A stretch of 64,000 nt of DNA from contig UQIG01000004.1 in assembly GCA_900541135.1 (NCBI GenBank), positions 31,798-95,797 of the forward strand, given 5' to 3'. Under the pieces are notes generated by a model. That model worked only from the letters and a program-made list of their open reading frames with translations, was not told the DNA's origin and ran no database searches. The stretch's first letter is position 1. Every line of letters starts with the position of its first letter. Made by a program: the position numbers and the translations under genes. Below, in pieces: positions 7,156 through 15,818 of the stretch. Source of the DNA: an uncultured Collinsella sp. (GTDB lineage Bacteria; Actinomycetota; Coriobacteriia; Coriobacteriales; Coriobacteriaceae).

Positions 7156-9726
7156 ATGGAATTTTACGCAAGCTGCCCCGAGGGCTTTGAGTCCGCACTC
7201 GCCGATGAGCTTAAACGCCTCGGGCTTTCGCATGTCCGCCGCCTAAAGGGCCGCGCCACGTTTGAGGGCGAGCTTGAGCGGGGCTATCGCGCATGCCTGT
7301 GGTCGCGCCTGGCCAGCCGCGTGTTTGCGGTGCTCGGACGCTTTGAGGCGCAAGATGCCGACGAGCTGTACGATAGCGTTTACGACATCGCCTGGGAGAA
7401 CATCGTCCGCCCCGGCGCCACCATCGCCATTACCGCCCGCGGCGTGACCGAACAGCTGCGCAACACGCGCTTCTCGGCCCTGCGCGCCAAGGACGCGCTG
7501 TGCGACCGTCTGGCCGAGACCACGGGCCGTCGCGCCGATGTCGACGCCGCCGATCCCGACGTTCACCTGCTGCTTTCGCTGCGTCAGCGCCGCGCGAGCA
7601 TCAGCCTGGACCTTTCGGGCGACCCGCTGTTCAAGCGCCTGCCGCCCGCGGCGACCCGTGCCGGCGAGGGCGCGCACGTGCTGCGCCCCGACTACGCCGC
7701 CCTGGTGCTGGCGCAGGTCGGCTGGACCGCACTGTGCGAGCGCGAGCTGACGGCCGACGATTACGAGAATGAAGCCCTTCCCACGCTAATCGATGCCTCG
7801 TGCGCCGGCGGCGGCCTGTTGCTGGAAGCCGTAAACATTCTGACCGACCGCGCCCCGGGCGCCGCACGCGAGCGCTGGGGCTTTGAGGGCTGGCAGCTGC
7901 ACGACGCCGCTCTGTGGGAGCAGCTGCTTGCCGAGGCACGCGAGCGCGAGGCGGCAGCACGCGAGCGCCAGGTACGCATCGCGGCCGTGGATGTTGACCC
8001 CGCCGCCCGCAAGACCGCCGAGCGCATGGTCAAATGTGCCGGCTACAAGCGCTTTGTTGATTTTTGCGCCGCCAAGTCCGCCACCGTGCTGGACCATGCG
8101 GGCGCCGTCGCCGGTGCCGCCGTGGTCGCAGATACGACCGAGACACCGCTTTCGCTCATGCATGACACCATGACGCTCGTCAGTGAGCTGCGCCGCGCGC
8201 CCGAGCTTGCCGCGGCGCCGGTCGCCGCGCTCACCCGCGACGGATTGCTGGCCCGCGCGCTCCACGCCGAGCCCGAGCGCTCGATCGCCGTCATGCCCAA
8301 CAACGAGGAGGCGACCGTCGAAGTCTGGCCCTCGCTCGACCAGGCCGCCGCGGCGTTTGAGGCTTCGACCAGTGCGGATGCTGAGGGCGAGGCTGCAGAT
8401 GCCGACAATGCCAATGATGAAGGCAGCACCGCCCCCGCCATGCCCGAGCCTGCCGCCATGCTCGACCTGGGCGACGGCAAGCCGCTGCCCGTGCTCATCC
8501 CCGAGTCCGAGCAGTTCGCCAACCGCCTGCGCAAGAATGCCCGTCTGCGCCGCAAGTGGGCCAAGCGCGAGGGCGTAAGCTGCTACCGCGTCTACGATGC
8601 CGACCTACCCGACTACTCCGCCGCCATCGATCTGTACGAGGGCTGCCCGCAGACGCCGGGCCGCTGGCTCGTCATCGCCGAATACGCCGCGCCTAAGACC
8701 ATCGACCCCGCACTGGCCCAGGCCCGTATGCTCGACATCTCGGCCATCGCGCCACGCATCCTGGATGTTCCCGCCGAGCACGTGCACGCCAAGGCCCGCA
8801 TGCGTTCGCGCGGCGGCTCGCAGTACGGCAAGCAGGGCGCCGGCAAGGGCGGCTCGGGCGAGCGCGCCAATATCGCACGCCGTCGTCTGCCGCTCATCGA
8901 AGAGGGCGGCCTCACCTTTGCCGTCAACTTTGACGACTATCTGGATGTGGGCATCTTCCTGGATCACCGCGTCACCCGCAACCTGGTGCGTGAGCACGCC
9001 AAGCAGGCGCGCCGCTTCCTCAACCTGTTTGCCTATACCGGCACCGCCACCTGCTACGCGGCGGACGGCGGCGTCGAGGAGACCGTGACGGTCGACCTCT
9101 CCAACACCTACCTGGACTGGGCCGAGCGCAACATGCGCCAAAACGGCTTTGTGGGACCGCAGCATCATTTTGTGCGCGACGACGTGCTCGCCTGGATTCG
9201 CGACCAACGCCAGACGCGCAACCGCTGGGACCTGATCTTTGTCGACCCGCCCACGTTCTCGAACTCGTCCAAGATGGGCCGCCGTACCTGGGATGTCCAA
9301 CGCGACCATGTTGAGCTTTTGGCCGGCGTATCGCGCCTGCTCGCACAGGGTGGACATGCCATCTTTAGCTGCAACCTGCGTGGCTTCCGTCCCGAGACGC
9401 GCAAGCTCGCACGCGCGGGCGTGGTGCTGGAGGACATTACGGCACAGACCATCCCCGAGGACTTCGCGCGCAACCAGAAGGTGCACCACTGCTATATCGT
9501 GCGCCGCCTGCCCATCGAGGATGCCATGGCCGAGGTCGGCTTTAGCGCCGAGGAGATTGCAGAGCGAACCGAGGAACTGCGCAATCCCGAGGCCCGCAAG
9601 CCCCGTGCGGCAGTACCCGCGCACGCGCAGGCCGGCAACGGCAAGTCGAACTTTACCGGCAAACCCTCTCCTGCCGGCAAGCTCAAAAAGAAGAAGTTCT
9701 ACGCCAGCAAGCCCAAGGGCAAATAA
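7156..9726 (+). CDS. rlmL: RlmKL-type 23S rRNA methyltransferase with a degenerate RlmL half
   Basis: 856 residues with the RlmKL layout: THUMP region (~1-160), a first methyltransferase module (~160-345), a variable insert (~345-490), a second methyltransferase (~560-800) and a basic tail (GKLKKKKFYASKPKGK). The second, RlmK-like module looks intact: NLFAYTGTATCYAADGG for SAM binding and FVDPPTFSNSSKMG for catalysis. In the first, RlmL-like module the usual DPMCGSGT is DASCAGGG (213-220) and the expected NPPYGER motif is replaced by ADTTETPL (~325-332), so the m2G2445 activity is probably lost. Family roles are m7G2069 and m2G2445 formation in 23S rRNA. Start set by GAGGTCACCC upstream. Confidence 0.88.
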   Translation: MEFYASCPEGFESALADELKRLGLSHVRRLKGRATFEGELERGYRACLWSRLASRVFAVLGRFEAQDADELYDSVYDIAWENIVRPGATIAITARGVTEQLRNTRFSALRAKDALCDRLAETTGRRADVDAADPDVHLLLSLRQRRASISLDLSGDPLFKRLPPAATRAGEGAHVLRPDYAALVLAQVGWTALCERELTADDYENEALPTLIDASCAGGGLLLEAVNILTDRAPGAARERWGFEGWQLHDAALWEQLLAEAREREAAARERQVRIAAVDVDPAARKTAERMVKCAGYKRFVDFCAAKSATVLDHAGAVAGAAVVADTTETPLSLMHDTMTLVSELRRAPELAAAPVAALTRDGLLARALHAEPERSIAVMPNNEEATVEVWPSLDQAAAAFEASTSADAEGEAADADNANDEGSTAPAMPEPAAMLDLGDGKPLPVLIPESEQFANRLRKNARLRRKWAKREGVSCYRVYDADLPDYSAAIDLYEGCPQTPGRWLVIAEYAAPKTIDPALAQARMLDISAIAPRILDVPAEHVHAKARMRSRGGSQYGKQGAGKGGSGERANIARRRLPLIEEGGLTFAVNFDDYLDVGIFLDHRVTRNLVREHAKQARRFLNLFAYTGTATCYAADGGVEETVTVDLSNTYLDWAERNMRQNGFVGPQHHFVRDDVLAWIRDQRQTRNRWDLIFVDPPTFSNSSKMGRRTWDVQRDHVELLAGVSRLLAQGGHAIFSCNLRGFRPETRKLARAGVVLEDITAQTIPEDFARNQKVHHCYIVRRLPIEDAMAEVGFSAEEIAERTEELRNPEARKPRAAVPAHAQAGNGKSNFTGKPSPAGKLKKKKFYASKPKGK

Positions 9727-9729
9727 AAA

Positions 9730-9796
9730 AGTTGCGGTGGAATACGGACTGTTTTGCCTGGAATTAGGCAAAGTTAGACCGTATTTCACCGCAACT
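9730..9796. repeat. 67-bp inverted repeat, family GTTGCGGTGGAATACGG, copy 1
   Basis: Arms GTTGCGGTGGAATACGG (9731-9747) and CCGTATTTCACCGCAAC enclose a smaller hairpin TTTGCCT/AGGCAAA. It starts 4 bp after the rlmKL-type stop codon. A second copy with the same arms is at 25279-25345. Confidence 0.85.
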
Positions 9797-9820
9797 CATA
9801 TTGGGACGGTGGTTGGCGAT

Positions 9821-10534
9821 CTAGCCTTGGGTAACTAGGCGGTAGCCAATGCCTACGTGGGTTTGGATGTAGCGCGGATGCGCGGGGTCGGACTCGATCT
9901 TCTTACGCAACGTGCCCATAAAGACGCGCAGGCTCGCCAGGTCGCTCTTAGTCGCCGTACCCCAAATCTCGTGCAGGATAAACTGATGCGTCAGCACCTT
10001 GTCGGCGTTATGCGCCAGCAGGCACAGGAGCTTGTACTCGATCGGCGTCAGATGCAGCTCCTCGTCATCCATCGTGGCGATGCCGGCATCAAAATCGATA
10101 TGCAGCTCACCGGCATCGAACGAGCCCTCAGAGGAAACACCGCCCCTTTGCGCATACGAAAGGCGTCTGAGCGTCGTGCGAATGCGCGCGAGCAGCTCCT
10201 CGACCGAAAACGGCTTGGTCAGGTAGTCGTCGGCGCCGGCATCGAGCGCGCGAATCTTGTCCGCATCCTCGCTGCGCGCCGAGACCACGATAATCGGCAT
10301 ACCCGACCATGCGCGCACCGATTCCACCACCTTGACGCCGTCCATATCGGGCAGGCCCAGATCGAGCAGCACGATGCTCGGCGCCTGCGATGAGGCGGCG
10401 GCGATGGCGGCATGGGCGGTCTCCACGGCCATATGACGCAAGCCGTGCGCCTCGAGCGCGGCAACAATAAGATTGCGAACGGCGGGGTCGTCCTCAACGA
10501 CCAAGATGAGCGGTTTTACGGCAGAGTTCGGCAC
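9821..10534 (-). CDS. kdpE: KdpE-like response regulator (OmpR family)
   Basis: 237 residues. Receiver domain: acidic pair EDD (15-16), phosphoacceptor D58 in IVLLDLG, K107 in LTKPF. C-terminal winged-helix DNA-binding domain of the OmpR/PhoB type (LTPIEYKLLCLLAHNADKVLTHQFILHEIWG; RVFMGTLRKKIE; GIGYRLV). GTG at 10534 is chosen: AGGAG lies 7 nt upstream, and the kdpD-like stop codon is only 4 bp away, implying translational coupling. KdpE normally activates kdpFABC at low K+, but no kdp ATPase is present here; kup lies upstream in the same direction, so it may control Kup instead. Confidence 0.88.
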   Translation of the reverse strand: MPNSAVKPLILVVEDDPAVRNLIVAALEAHGLRHMAVETAHAAIAAASSQAPSIVLLDLGLPDMDGVKVVESVRAWSGMPIIVVSARSEDADKIRALDAGADDYLTKPFSVEELLARIRTTLRRLSYAQRGGVSSEGSFDAGELHIDFDAGIATMDDEELHLTPIEYKLLCLLAHNADKVLTHQFILHEIWGTATKSDLASLRVFMGTLRKKIESDPAHPRYIQTHVGIGYRLVTQG

Positions 10535-10538
10535 GGCG

Positions 10539-12164
10539 CTACTCCTTATCAAACGAAACATCGGCGACGGGAAGCTCAATCGTAAAGACCGAGCCGTGCG
10601 GGTCCGCCGCGGCAACCTCTATGCTACCGCCATGCGCCAGCGCAATGGAGTGGCAGAGCGAAAGCCCCAGGCCCACACTACGGTGGCTGTCGGCCAGGCC
10701 ATGGTTGGCGGTATAGAACGACTCAAAGATGCGCTCGCGATCCTCGGGTGCGATGCCCGGGCCGTCATCGGCCACCGAGCACGCCACGCGCCCATCGTCG
10801 ATGCCAATCGAAATCACGATATGAGAGCCTGCGGGCGTATAGGTGATGGCGTTGTTCACCAGATTGACCACCAACTGCACCATCAGACGCGCATCGACAT
10901 TGACGAGCGCCGGCTCGTCGCACGCCACCACCTTAAGGTCGTGCTCGTGCACGGCAGGGTTCACGTGGCGCAGCGCCTCCTCGACGATATCGTCCATGAG
11001 CTCGAGCGTGGTCGACAGACGCATACCGCCACCCTCGAGCTTGGTGATGGCGAGCAAATTCTCGACGGTGGCGTTGAGCCACAGCGCATCCGAGCGAATG
11101 GATAGAAGCAGGCCGCGGCGCGTCTGGGCATCGAGCACCGCGGTGCCGGTCGAGCCCTGATCGAGCAGCACGTCAGCATTACCCGAAATACTGGTGAGCG
11201 GCGTGCGCAGGTCGTGCGAGATGGAGCGCAGCAGGTTGGCGCGCAACTGTTCGTTTTTGGCGAGCACCGCCGCCTCCTCGCGGGCCTCCATGGCGCGGGC
11301 GCGGTCGAGCGCCAGCTCGCCTTCGCTCACGATGGCATCGGCAAGCGTCCGCTCCTCGTGCGTCAGCACGTCGGGCTCGGCAACGATAGCCAGCACGCCC
11401 ACCACCGAGGCGGGGTCGCCCGAGCGGACGAAGCCGTCGCCCGTGCGAACCGTCAGGTAGATGCCATAAAACGCCGAGCCACCATAGGTGGCATCGAGCG
11501 GCGTTCCTACATAGGCGGACGCCGAGAGCCGCGGCGGCATCTGCGGCGCCAGTTCATGCACCGGCGCGGCATCGCCCACGGCCGTGTATGTCGCACGCGG
11601 CAGCAGGTCATCGCCCTCAGCGTCGGCGCTGTACCACACGACCGGGCAGCCCGAAAGACGCGCCAGCTGCGTGGCCATGGCGTGAACGATCTGCTGCTGA
11701 TCGGCGCACCGCTGCAGCATGCGGTTGGTCTCGAGCACCATATGCGTGCGACGGTCGCTGGCGGCAGCCTGCGCCAAAGCGCGACGCAGGGCCAAGGCAA
11801 TCGAGCTCGACACAAGCGAGACCACGAACATGATGAAGAACATGCCGGGATAGCCGCGGTCGATAAGCGACAGCGAGTAGCGCGGGTCGACAAACAAGAA
11901 GTTGTAGAGCGCCACGGCGGCAGCCGAGCTCAGCAAGCAATACAGGCGACTCCAGGTAAAGAATGCGCACAGCTGAACGGCGAACACATAGACGATCATG
12001 ATGCTCGGCGCGAGACCCGGATGGTCGAGCAGCGCGCCCACAATCGTCGCCGCGACCAGCAGCCCCACCGATACGCAGGCGTCATACAGAGGAGTGCGGC
12101 GCGTCAGCGTTGTGCGCCGCCACCAAAAGCTATCGGCAATATCGCCGTCCGTACGGACGTCCAT
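10539..12164 (-). CDS. KdpD-like sensor histidine kinase lacking the N-terminal KdpD/USP domains
   Basis: 541 residues against ~900 for classical KdpD. It begins directly with the four-helix DUF4118 membrane region (~31-126, including ALYNFLFVDPRYSLSL), followed by a GAF-like region (~150-290), HisKA with phosphorylatable H317 in SISHDLRTPL, and a HATPase domain (DNDG motifs VVNLVNNAIT, DDGPGIAPEDRERIFE). The cytoplasmic KdpD and USP domains that read K+ and c-di-AMP in other bacteria are absent. Stop codon TAG is 4 bp before the kdpE start. Likely senses K+ or envelope state and phosphorylates the adjacent KdpE. Confidence 0.85.
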   Translation of the reverse strand: MDVRTDGDIADSFWWRRTTLTRRTPLYDACVSVGLLVAATIVGALLDHPGLAPSIMIVYVFAVQLCAFFTWSRLYCLLSSAAAVALYNFLFVDPRYSLSLIDRGYPGMFFIMFVVSLVSSSIALALRRALAQAAASDRRTHMVLETNRMLQRCADQQQIVHAMATQLARLSGCPVVWYSADAEGDDLLPRATYTAVGDAAPVHELAPQMPPRLSASAYVGTPLDATYGGSAFYGIYLTVRTGDGFVRSGDPASVVGVLAIVAEPDVLTHEERTLADAIVSEGELALDRARAMEAREEAAVLAKNEQLRANLLRSISHDLRTPLTSISGNADVLLDQGSTGTAVLDAQTRRGLLLSIRSDALWLNATVENLLAITKLEGGGMRLSTTLELMDDIVEEALRHVNPAVHEHDLKVVACDEPALVNVDARLMVQLVVNLVNNAITYTPAGSHIVISIGIDDGRVACSVADDGPGIAPEDRERIFESFYTANHGLADSHRSVGLGLSLCHSIALAHGGSIEVAAADPHGSVFTIELPVADVSFDKE

Positions 12165-12191
12165 CAGCGTTCCGCCCCTCTCTCAAAAACA

Positions 12192-12232
12192 GAAACCACC
12201 ACAAAGGGGACAGGCACCTTTGTGGTGGTTTC
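12192..12232. repeat. GGGAC-family hairpin (CCACCACAAA arms), copy 1
   Basis: GAAACCACCACAAAG pairs with CTTTGTGGTGGTTTC around GGGACAGGCAC. A further half-arm (CCCTTGTGGTGGTTCC) follows at 12233-12248, as if a neighbouring copy had been partly deleted. Lies upstream of the kdpD-like gene. A related copy in opposite orientation is at 44102-44136. Confidence 0.85.
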
Positions 12233-12277
12233 CCCTTGTGGTGGTTCCAAGTGTAAAGCCTTTGCAACCTGCGGACG

Positions 12278-12472
12278 TTAGACAAACAGCACGTGCGCGA
12301 GCAGTGCGCACACGCACGCCGCGACAAGCACCGTCACCACGATCGAAATCACGCGGTCGGCCATGTCCATGTTGGCCCGATTCGTAAAGAACCGATCTTC
12401 GGCAGCATCGGCGCGTACCTCACGCACCAGCTCGGTCGCAAGATCGCAACCGTCAAGCACCTTTGCATCCAT
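12278..12472 (-). CDS. Small single-pass membrane protein, unknown
   Basis: 64 residues. An acidic N-terminal half (MDAKVLDGCDLATELVREV...) is followed by one hydrophobic helix near the C-terminus (VISIVVTVLVAACVCALLAHVLFV), so the N-terminus is probably cytoplasmic. GGGAGG lies 5 nt before the ATG at 12472. It sits between kup and the kdpD-like gene, all on the minus strand, which makes a role as an accessory peptide for Kup or the kinase possible (inference only; compare KdpF, which is also a small one-helix subunit but has a different sequence). Confidence 0.6.
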   Translation of the reverse strand: MDAKVLDGCDLATELVREVRADAAEDRFFTNRANMDMADRVISIVVTVLVAACVCALLAHVLFV

Positions 12473-12541
12473 GGTTTCCTCCCAGGACTCAATCCCCGTC
12501 AATACAAGCCCGCCCGTTCGCAGACAAACCTCGAGCGTCGA

Positions 12542-14569
12542 CTACGGCCGCTCGTTGGGAGCCAGGCGCTGCATCTTGTTCACGGCCTTGAACTTGGTGA
12601 ACAGCGGCACGTACTCAAAGCTCACGTTGGAGTTCTCCAGGCCGTACCAACGCGCGGGCGTGCCGGCGGCGCGGCGAATGATGTACTTGAGCGTGATGGC
12701 CGTACGCTCGCTGGGCTCCACATCGCTTTCGGGCGCCAGAAGCTTACGGATCAGGACGAACTTGAACGTGCCGATGTTACCCGGATCCTTGTAGACCGAG
12801 TAGTCATGCGTCTGCGGCGGCAGCTCGCCGGTGGCAGCCAGGTCCTGAACAACCTGACGCAGGTAGGCATTGACGCGCTGGTTGATCTTGTAGCCCAGGT
12901 ACAGGTGCACGCGGAACACGTAGTCGGTGCCGAACGTCTCGACCGAATAGGCAAAGGTGTGCGGTTCGTCCATGGTCTCGACATTCACGAACCACCAGGC
13001 GCGGGCACGCTTGGGATGCTTGTCCAAGATCGAATAGACGATATCGCGGTCGATGTAGTCGGTATGGGTGTCCTTGGTCAGGTACACGACGTTGTCGCTC
13101 ATGCGCTCGTAACGGTCGTCGTCGCGCAGGCGCTTGAGCTGCGGCAGGTAGCTGCGCAGCGGCAGCAGCGTAAACTGGCGCTGCTCGACCGCCGTTCCGT
13201 TGTACCAGCACACCATAATGCCCATGATGAGTGCAGCCATGAGGATGGTGAAGTAGCCGCCGTGGAAGAACTTGGTGAGCGAGCTCACGAAGAAGAAGCC
13301 TTCGAGCAAAAGGAAGAAGGCCGCGAAGATCCACGGAGCAACCTTGAGCTTGCGCTCCTCGTGCAGGTAGAAGAAGAGCAGCAGCGTGGTGCACATCATA
13401 GTCAGCGTAATGGCAAGGCCGTAGGCGGCTTCCATATGCGCCGAGTTCTGGAACAGCAGCACCACGATGACGCAGCCCACGAGCATGACGTTGTTGACCA
13501 TGGGGATGTAGAGCTGGCCCTTGGTCTCGGCAGGGTAGAAGACCTGCATGTGCGGCATAAGGTCCAGGCGACTGGCCTCGGACACCAGCGAGAATGCGCC
13601 GGTGATGAGCGCCTGCGAGGCGATGATGGCCGCGACGGTGGAAAGGCCGACGGCAAACGGGCGCAGGCCCGGGGCGAGCATCTGGTAGAACGGGTTGAGG
13701 TCGGCAATGCCCATGAGCTCGGGGTTGGCGGCGTTGTTCATAAGCCAAGCGCCCTGGCCCATATAGGAAAGCAGCAGACAGCACTTAACGAACGGCCAGG
13801 TGGCGTAGATGTTGCCGCGGCCGACGTGGCCCATGTCGGAGTAGAGCGCCTCGGCACCGGTGGTGGCGAGGAAGCAGCTGCCCAGAATCATGATGCCCGC
13901 GTGGTTGTTGGGGCTCAGCAAAAAGGCGATGCCGCGCACCGGGTTGAGGCACAGCAGCACGGCGGGGTGCTGGAAGACAAAGAACAGACCCGTGCCGCCC
14001 AGGAACAGGAACCACAGCGTCATGATGGGGCCAAAGGCGTGACCGATCTTGGCCGTACCGATGCGTTGCACCAAAAAGAGCGCGATGATGATGGCGAGCG
14101 TAATGGCGACGACGCGGCCCTGGTCATCGCCCAGCACGGCATGGACCGCCGGGATGGTGCGCAGGCCCTCGATGGCCGTGGTAACGGTAACGGCCGGCGT
14201 CAGGATGCCGTCGGCGAGCAGCGCGGCGCCACCCAGCATGGCGGGGATGATAAGCCACTTGCCACAGCGCTTGACCAGGCTGTACAGGGCAAAGATGCCG
14301 CCCTCACCATGGTTATCGGCGCGCAGCGAGATGAGCACATACTTGATGGTGGTCAGCAGCGTGACCGTCCACACGACAAGGGAGAGCGCGCCGAGCACGA
14401 ACTCCTCCGTCACGCTTCCGATGCCGCCGTTGCCGGCAACGAGCGCCTTGGTTACATACATAGGGCTGGTGCCGATATCGCCGTACACCACGCCCAGCGT
14501 GACGAGCATCGCCGAGATGCTCACAGGAATCGCAGCGTGCGAGGCTGCCTCCTTGACCTTTTGTTCCAT
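12542..14569 (-). CDS. kup: KUP-family potassium uptake protein
   Basis: 675 residues. About 12 membrane helices in the first ~450 residues and a hydrophilic C-terminal cytoplasmic domain (~200 residues) match KUP/HAK/KT carriers. Family sequences are clear: GVVYGDIGTSPMYV (helix 1), ALYSLVKR, GGAALLADGILTPAVTV, and FVLGALSLVVWTVTL. These are H+/K+ symporters. ATG at 14569 is chosen because GGAGG lies 10 nt upstream; a TTG 18 bp earlier would overlap that site. It is the first gene of the kup / small protein / kdpD-like / kdpE stretch. Confidence 0.94.
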   Translation of the reverse strand: MEQKVKEAASHAAIPVSISAMLVTLGVVYGDIGTSPMYVTKALVAGNGGIGSVTEEFVLGALSLVVWTVTLLTTIKYVLISLRADNHGEGGIFALYSLVKRCGKWLIIPAMLGGAALLADGILTPAVTVTTAIEGLRTIPAVHAVLGDDQGRVVAITLAIIIALFLVQRIGTAKIGHAFGPIMTLWFLFLGGTGLFFVFQHPAVLLCLNPVRGIAFLLSPNNHAGIMILGSCFLATTGAEALYSDMGHVGRGNIYATWPFVKCCLLLSYMGQGAWLMNNAANPELMGIADLNPFYQMLAPGLRPFAVGLSTVAAIIASQALITGAFSLVSEASRLDLMPHMQVFYPAETKGQLYIPMVNNVMLVGCVIVVLLFQNSAHMEAAYGLAITLTMMCTTLLLFFYLHEERKLKVAPWIFAAFFLLLEGFFFVSSLTKFFHGGYFTILMAALIMGIMVCWYNGTAVEQRQFTLLPLRSYLPQLKRLRDDDRYERMSDNVVYLTKDTHTDYIDRDIVYSILDKHPKRARAWWFVNVETMDEPHTFAYSVETFGTDYVFRVHLYLGYKINQRVNAYLRQVVQDLAATGELPPQTHDYSVYKDPGNIGTFKFVLIRKLLAPESDVEPSERTAITLKYIIRRAAGTPARWYGLENSNVSFEYVPLFTKFKAVNKMQRLAPNERP

Positions 14570-14692
14570 AAGCCGGTTTCCTCCCAACTTTAATGTTCGA
14601 AGGAATTATAGGTAATCGGCCTATGTTTGAATGGCACTGTTTTCCCAGCTAGATAAACATTTATACGGCCTTTAGGCCACCGCGGCGATATG

Positions 14693-14727
14693 GAATGTGA
14701 CAAAGGGACTGTCCCCTTGTCACATTC
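14693..14727. repeat. GGGAC-family palindrome (GTGACAAA arms)
   Basis: GAATGTGACAAAGGGAC mirrored by GTCCCCTTGTCACATTC with one mismatch. It abuts the 3' end of the nitroreductase gene (stop at 14729). Confidence 0.88.
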
Positions 14728-14728
14728 G

Positions 14729-15604
14729 TCATTTTCCGAGCCAATTTTTGAACCACCACTCCATGGAGCGGCTCATCTCGGCCATAAAGGGGCTCGTGTG
14801 CTTGCGGGTGTAGATATCCATGACGCGCTCCCCCACCTCGCGGGCATGCGGACGGAACATCGCGTCCATCTCGGCCACCTGCGCGTCCATGGTCGCGGCA
14901 TCCGCGCGGCAGTAGCGCTCCTCGTGCACCAGGTTCACCACGGGATGCGCAATGGCCGGACGCTCCTTGCGAGGCGTGCCGATGATGAGCATCGACAGCG
15001 GCATGGTATAGGGCGGCAGATCGAGCAGCTCGGCAACTTCCTCGGCGTTCTCCACGATGTCGCCGATGTAGCAGCTTCCCAGCCCCAGGGCCTCGGCGGC
15101 AACCACGGCGTTTTGGGCGGCGATCACGGCGTCCTGGGCCGCGATGGCAAAGTCACCCAAACCCGGTGCACGGCGGGGCGCCTTGCCCGTGCGCTCGACA
15201 AACTCGGGCTCAAAGCAGCCCACGTGCTCAAACAGATCGATCCACTTGGCATAATCGACCACAAATATTAGTGCCCAGGGCGCCTTAGCGATCATGGGCT
15301 GGTGGTCGCACAGGTCGGCCAGGCGGTCGAGCGTAGCCTGCTCGCGGATGCTCACGATGGAATACATCATCATGGCACCCGCCGACGGCGCGCGGCTCGC
15401 CGCATGCAGAATCGCCGCACGCTGCTCGTCGGTCACCGCCACGGGACGGTCGTCGTCATCGCGCGCGAAGGCACGCGTAGACGAGCGATGCTCCAAAATG
15501 TCCAGCACCGCATTGCCCGTGGTCTCGACCGGGTAGCCGTTCGTATCCACGCCCGCAGCTCCGCCGCAGCACTCGACGCCCGTCATACAAACCTGCTCAC
15601 CCAT
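14729..15604 (-). CDS. Nitroreductase-family oxidoreductase
   Basis: 291 residues. The flavin-binding signature of the family is present: LEHRSSTRAF (~38-47), ASRAPSAGAMMMYS (~68-81), then QNAVVAAEALGLGSCYIG, and MLIIGTPRKERPAI. These FMN enzymes use NAD(P)H to reduce nitroaromatics, quinones or related compounds. The C-terminus is unusually long (~70 residues after the core, with a Trp-rich end MEWWFKNWLGK). AGGA lies upstream of ATG 15604. A much shorter relative is encoded at 37143-37664. Substrate unknown. Confidence 0.85.
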   Translation of the reverse strand: MGEQVCMTGVECCGGAAGVDTNGYPVETTGNAVLDILEHRSSTRAFARDDDDRPVAVTDEQRAAILHAASRAPSAGAMMMYSIVSIREQATLDRLADLCDHQPMIAKAPWALIFVVDYAKWIDLFEHVGCFEPEFVERTGKAPRRAPGLGDFAIAAQDAVIAAQNAVVAAEALGLGSCYIGDIVENAEEVAELLDLPPYTMPLSMLIIGTPRKERPAIAHPVVNLVHEERYCRADAATMDAQVAEMDAMFRPHAREVGERVMDIYTRKHTSPFMAEMSRSMEWWFKNWLGK

Positions 15605-15818
15605 AGCTCTATCCTCGCCAATTCTTTAAGAAGCCTTTACGTTTCCGTGTAATTCCCGTCCATTATCGCGCAGGTCGCCACTACATTGCGCCACGCCGCC
15701 GCACATGCGCGTTAATATGGCTGGTTGTTGTGCGCAGCCCGCAAATGCAGCGCATATTTAGGTAACAATCGGGTAAACCCCCGCTTTCGTAGGTTTTAAG
15801 TTTGTGAGGAGTCTCAGC

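Noticed and set aside
12293..14593. 766-codon plus-strand frame antisense to kup
   Set aside because: Shadow of a well-supported kup gene; His/Gly/Asp-rich translation with no domain.
14570..14692. c-di-AMP (ydaO-type) riboswitch ahead of kup
   Set aside because: The short leader lacks the conserved motifs of this large riboswitch.
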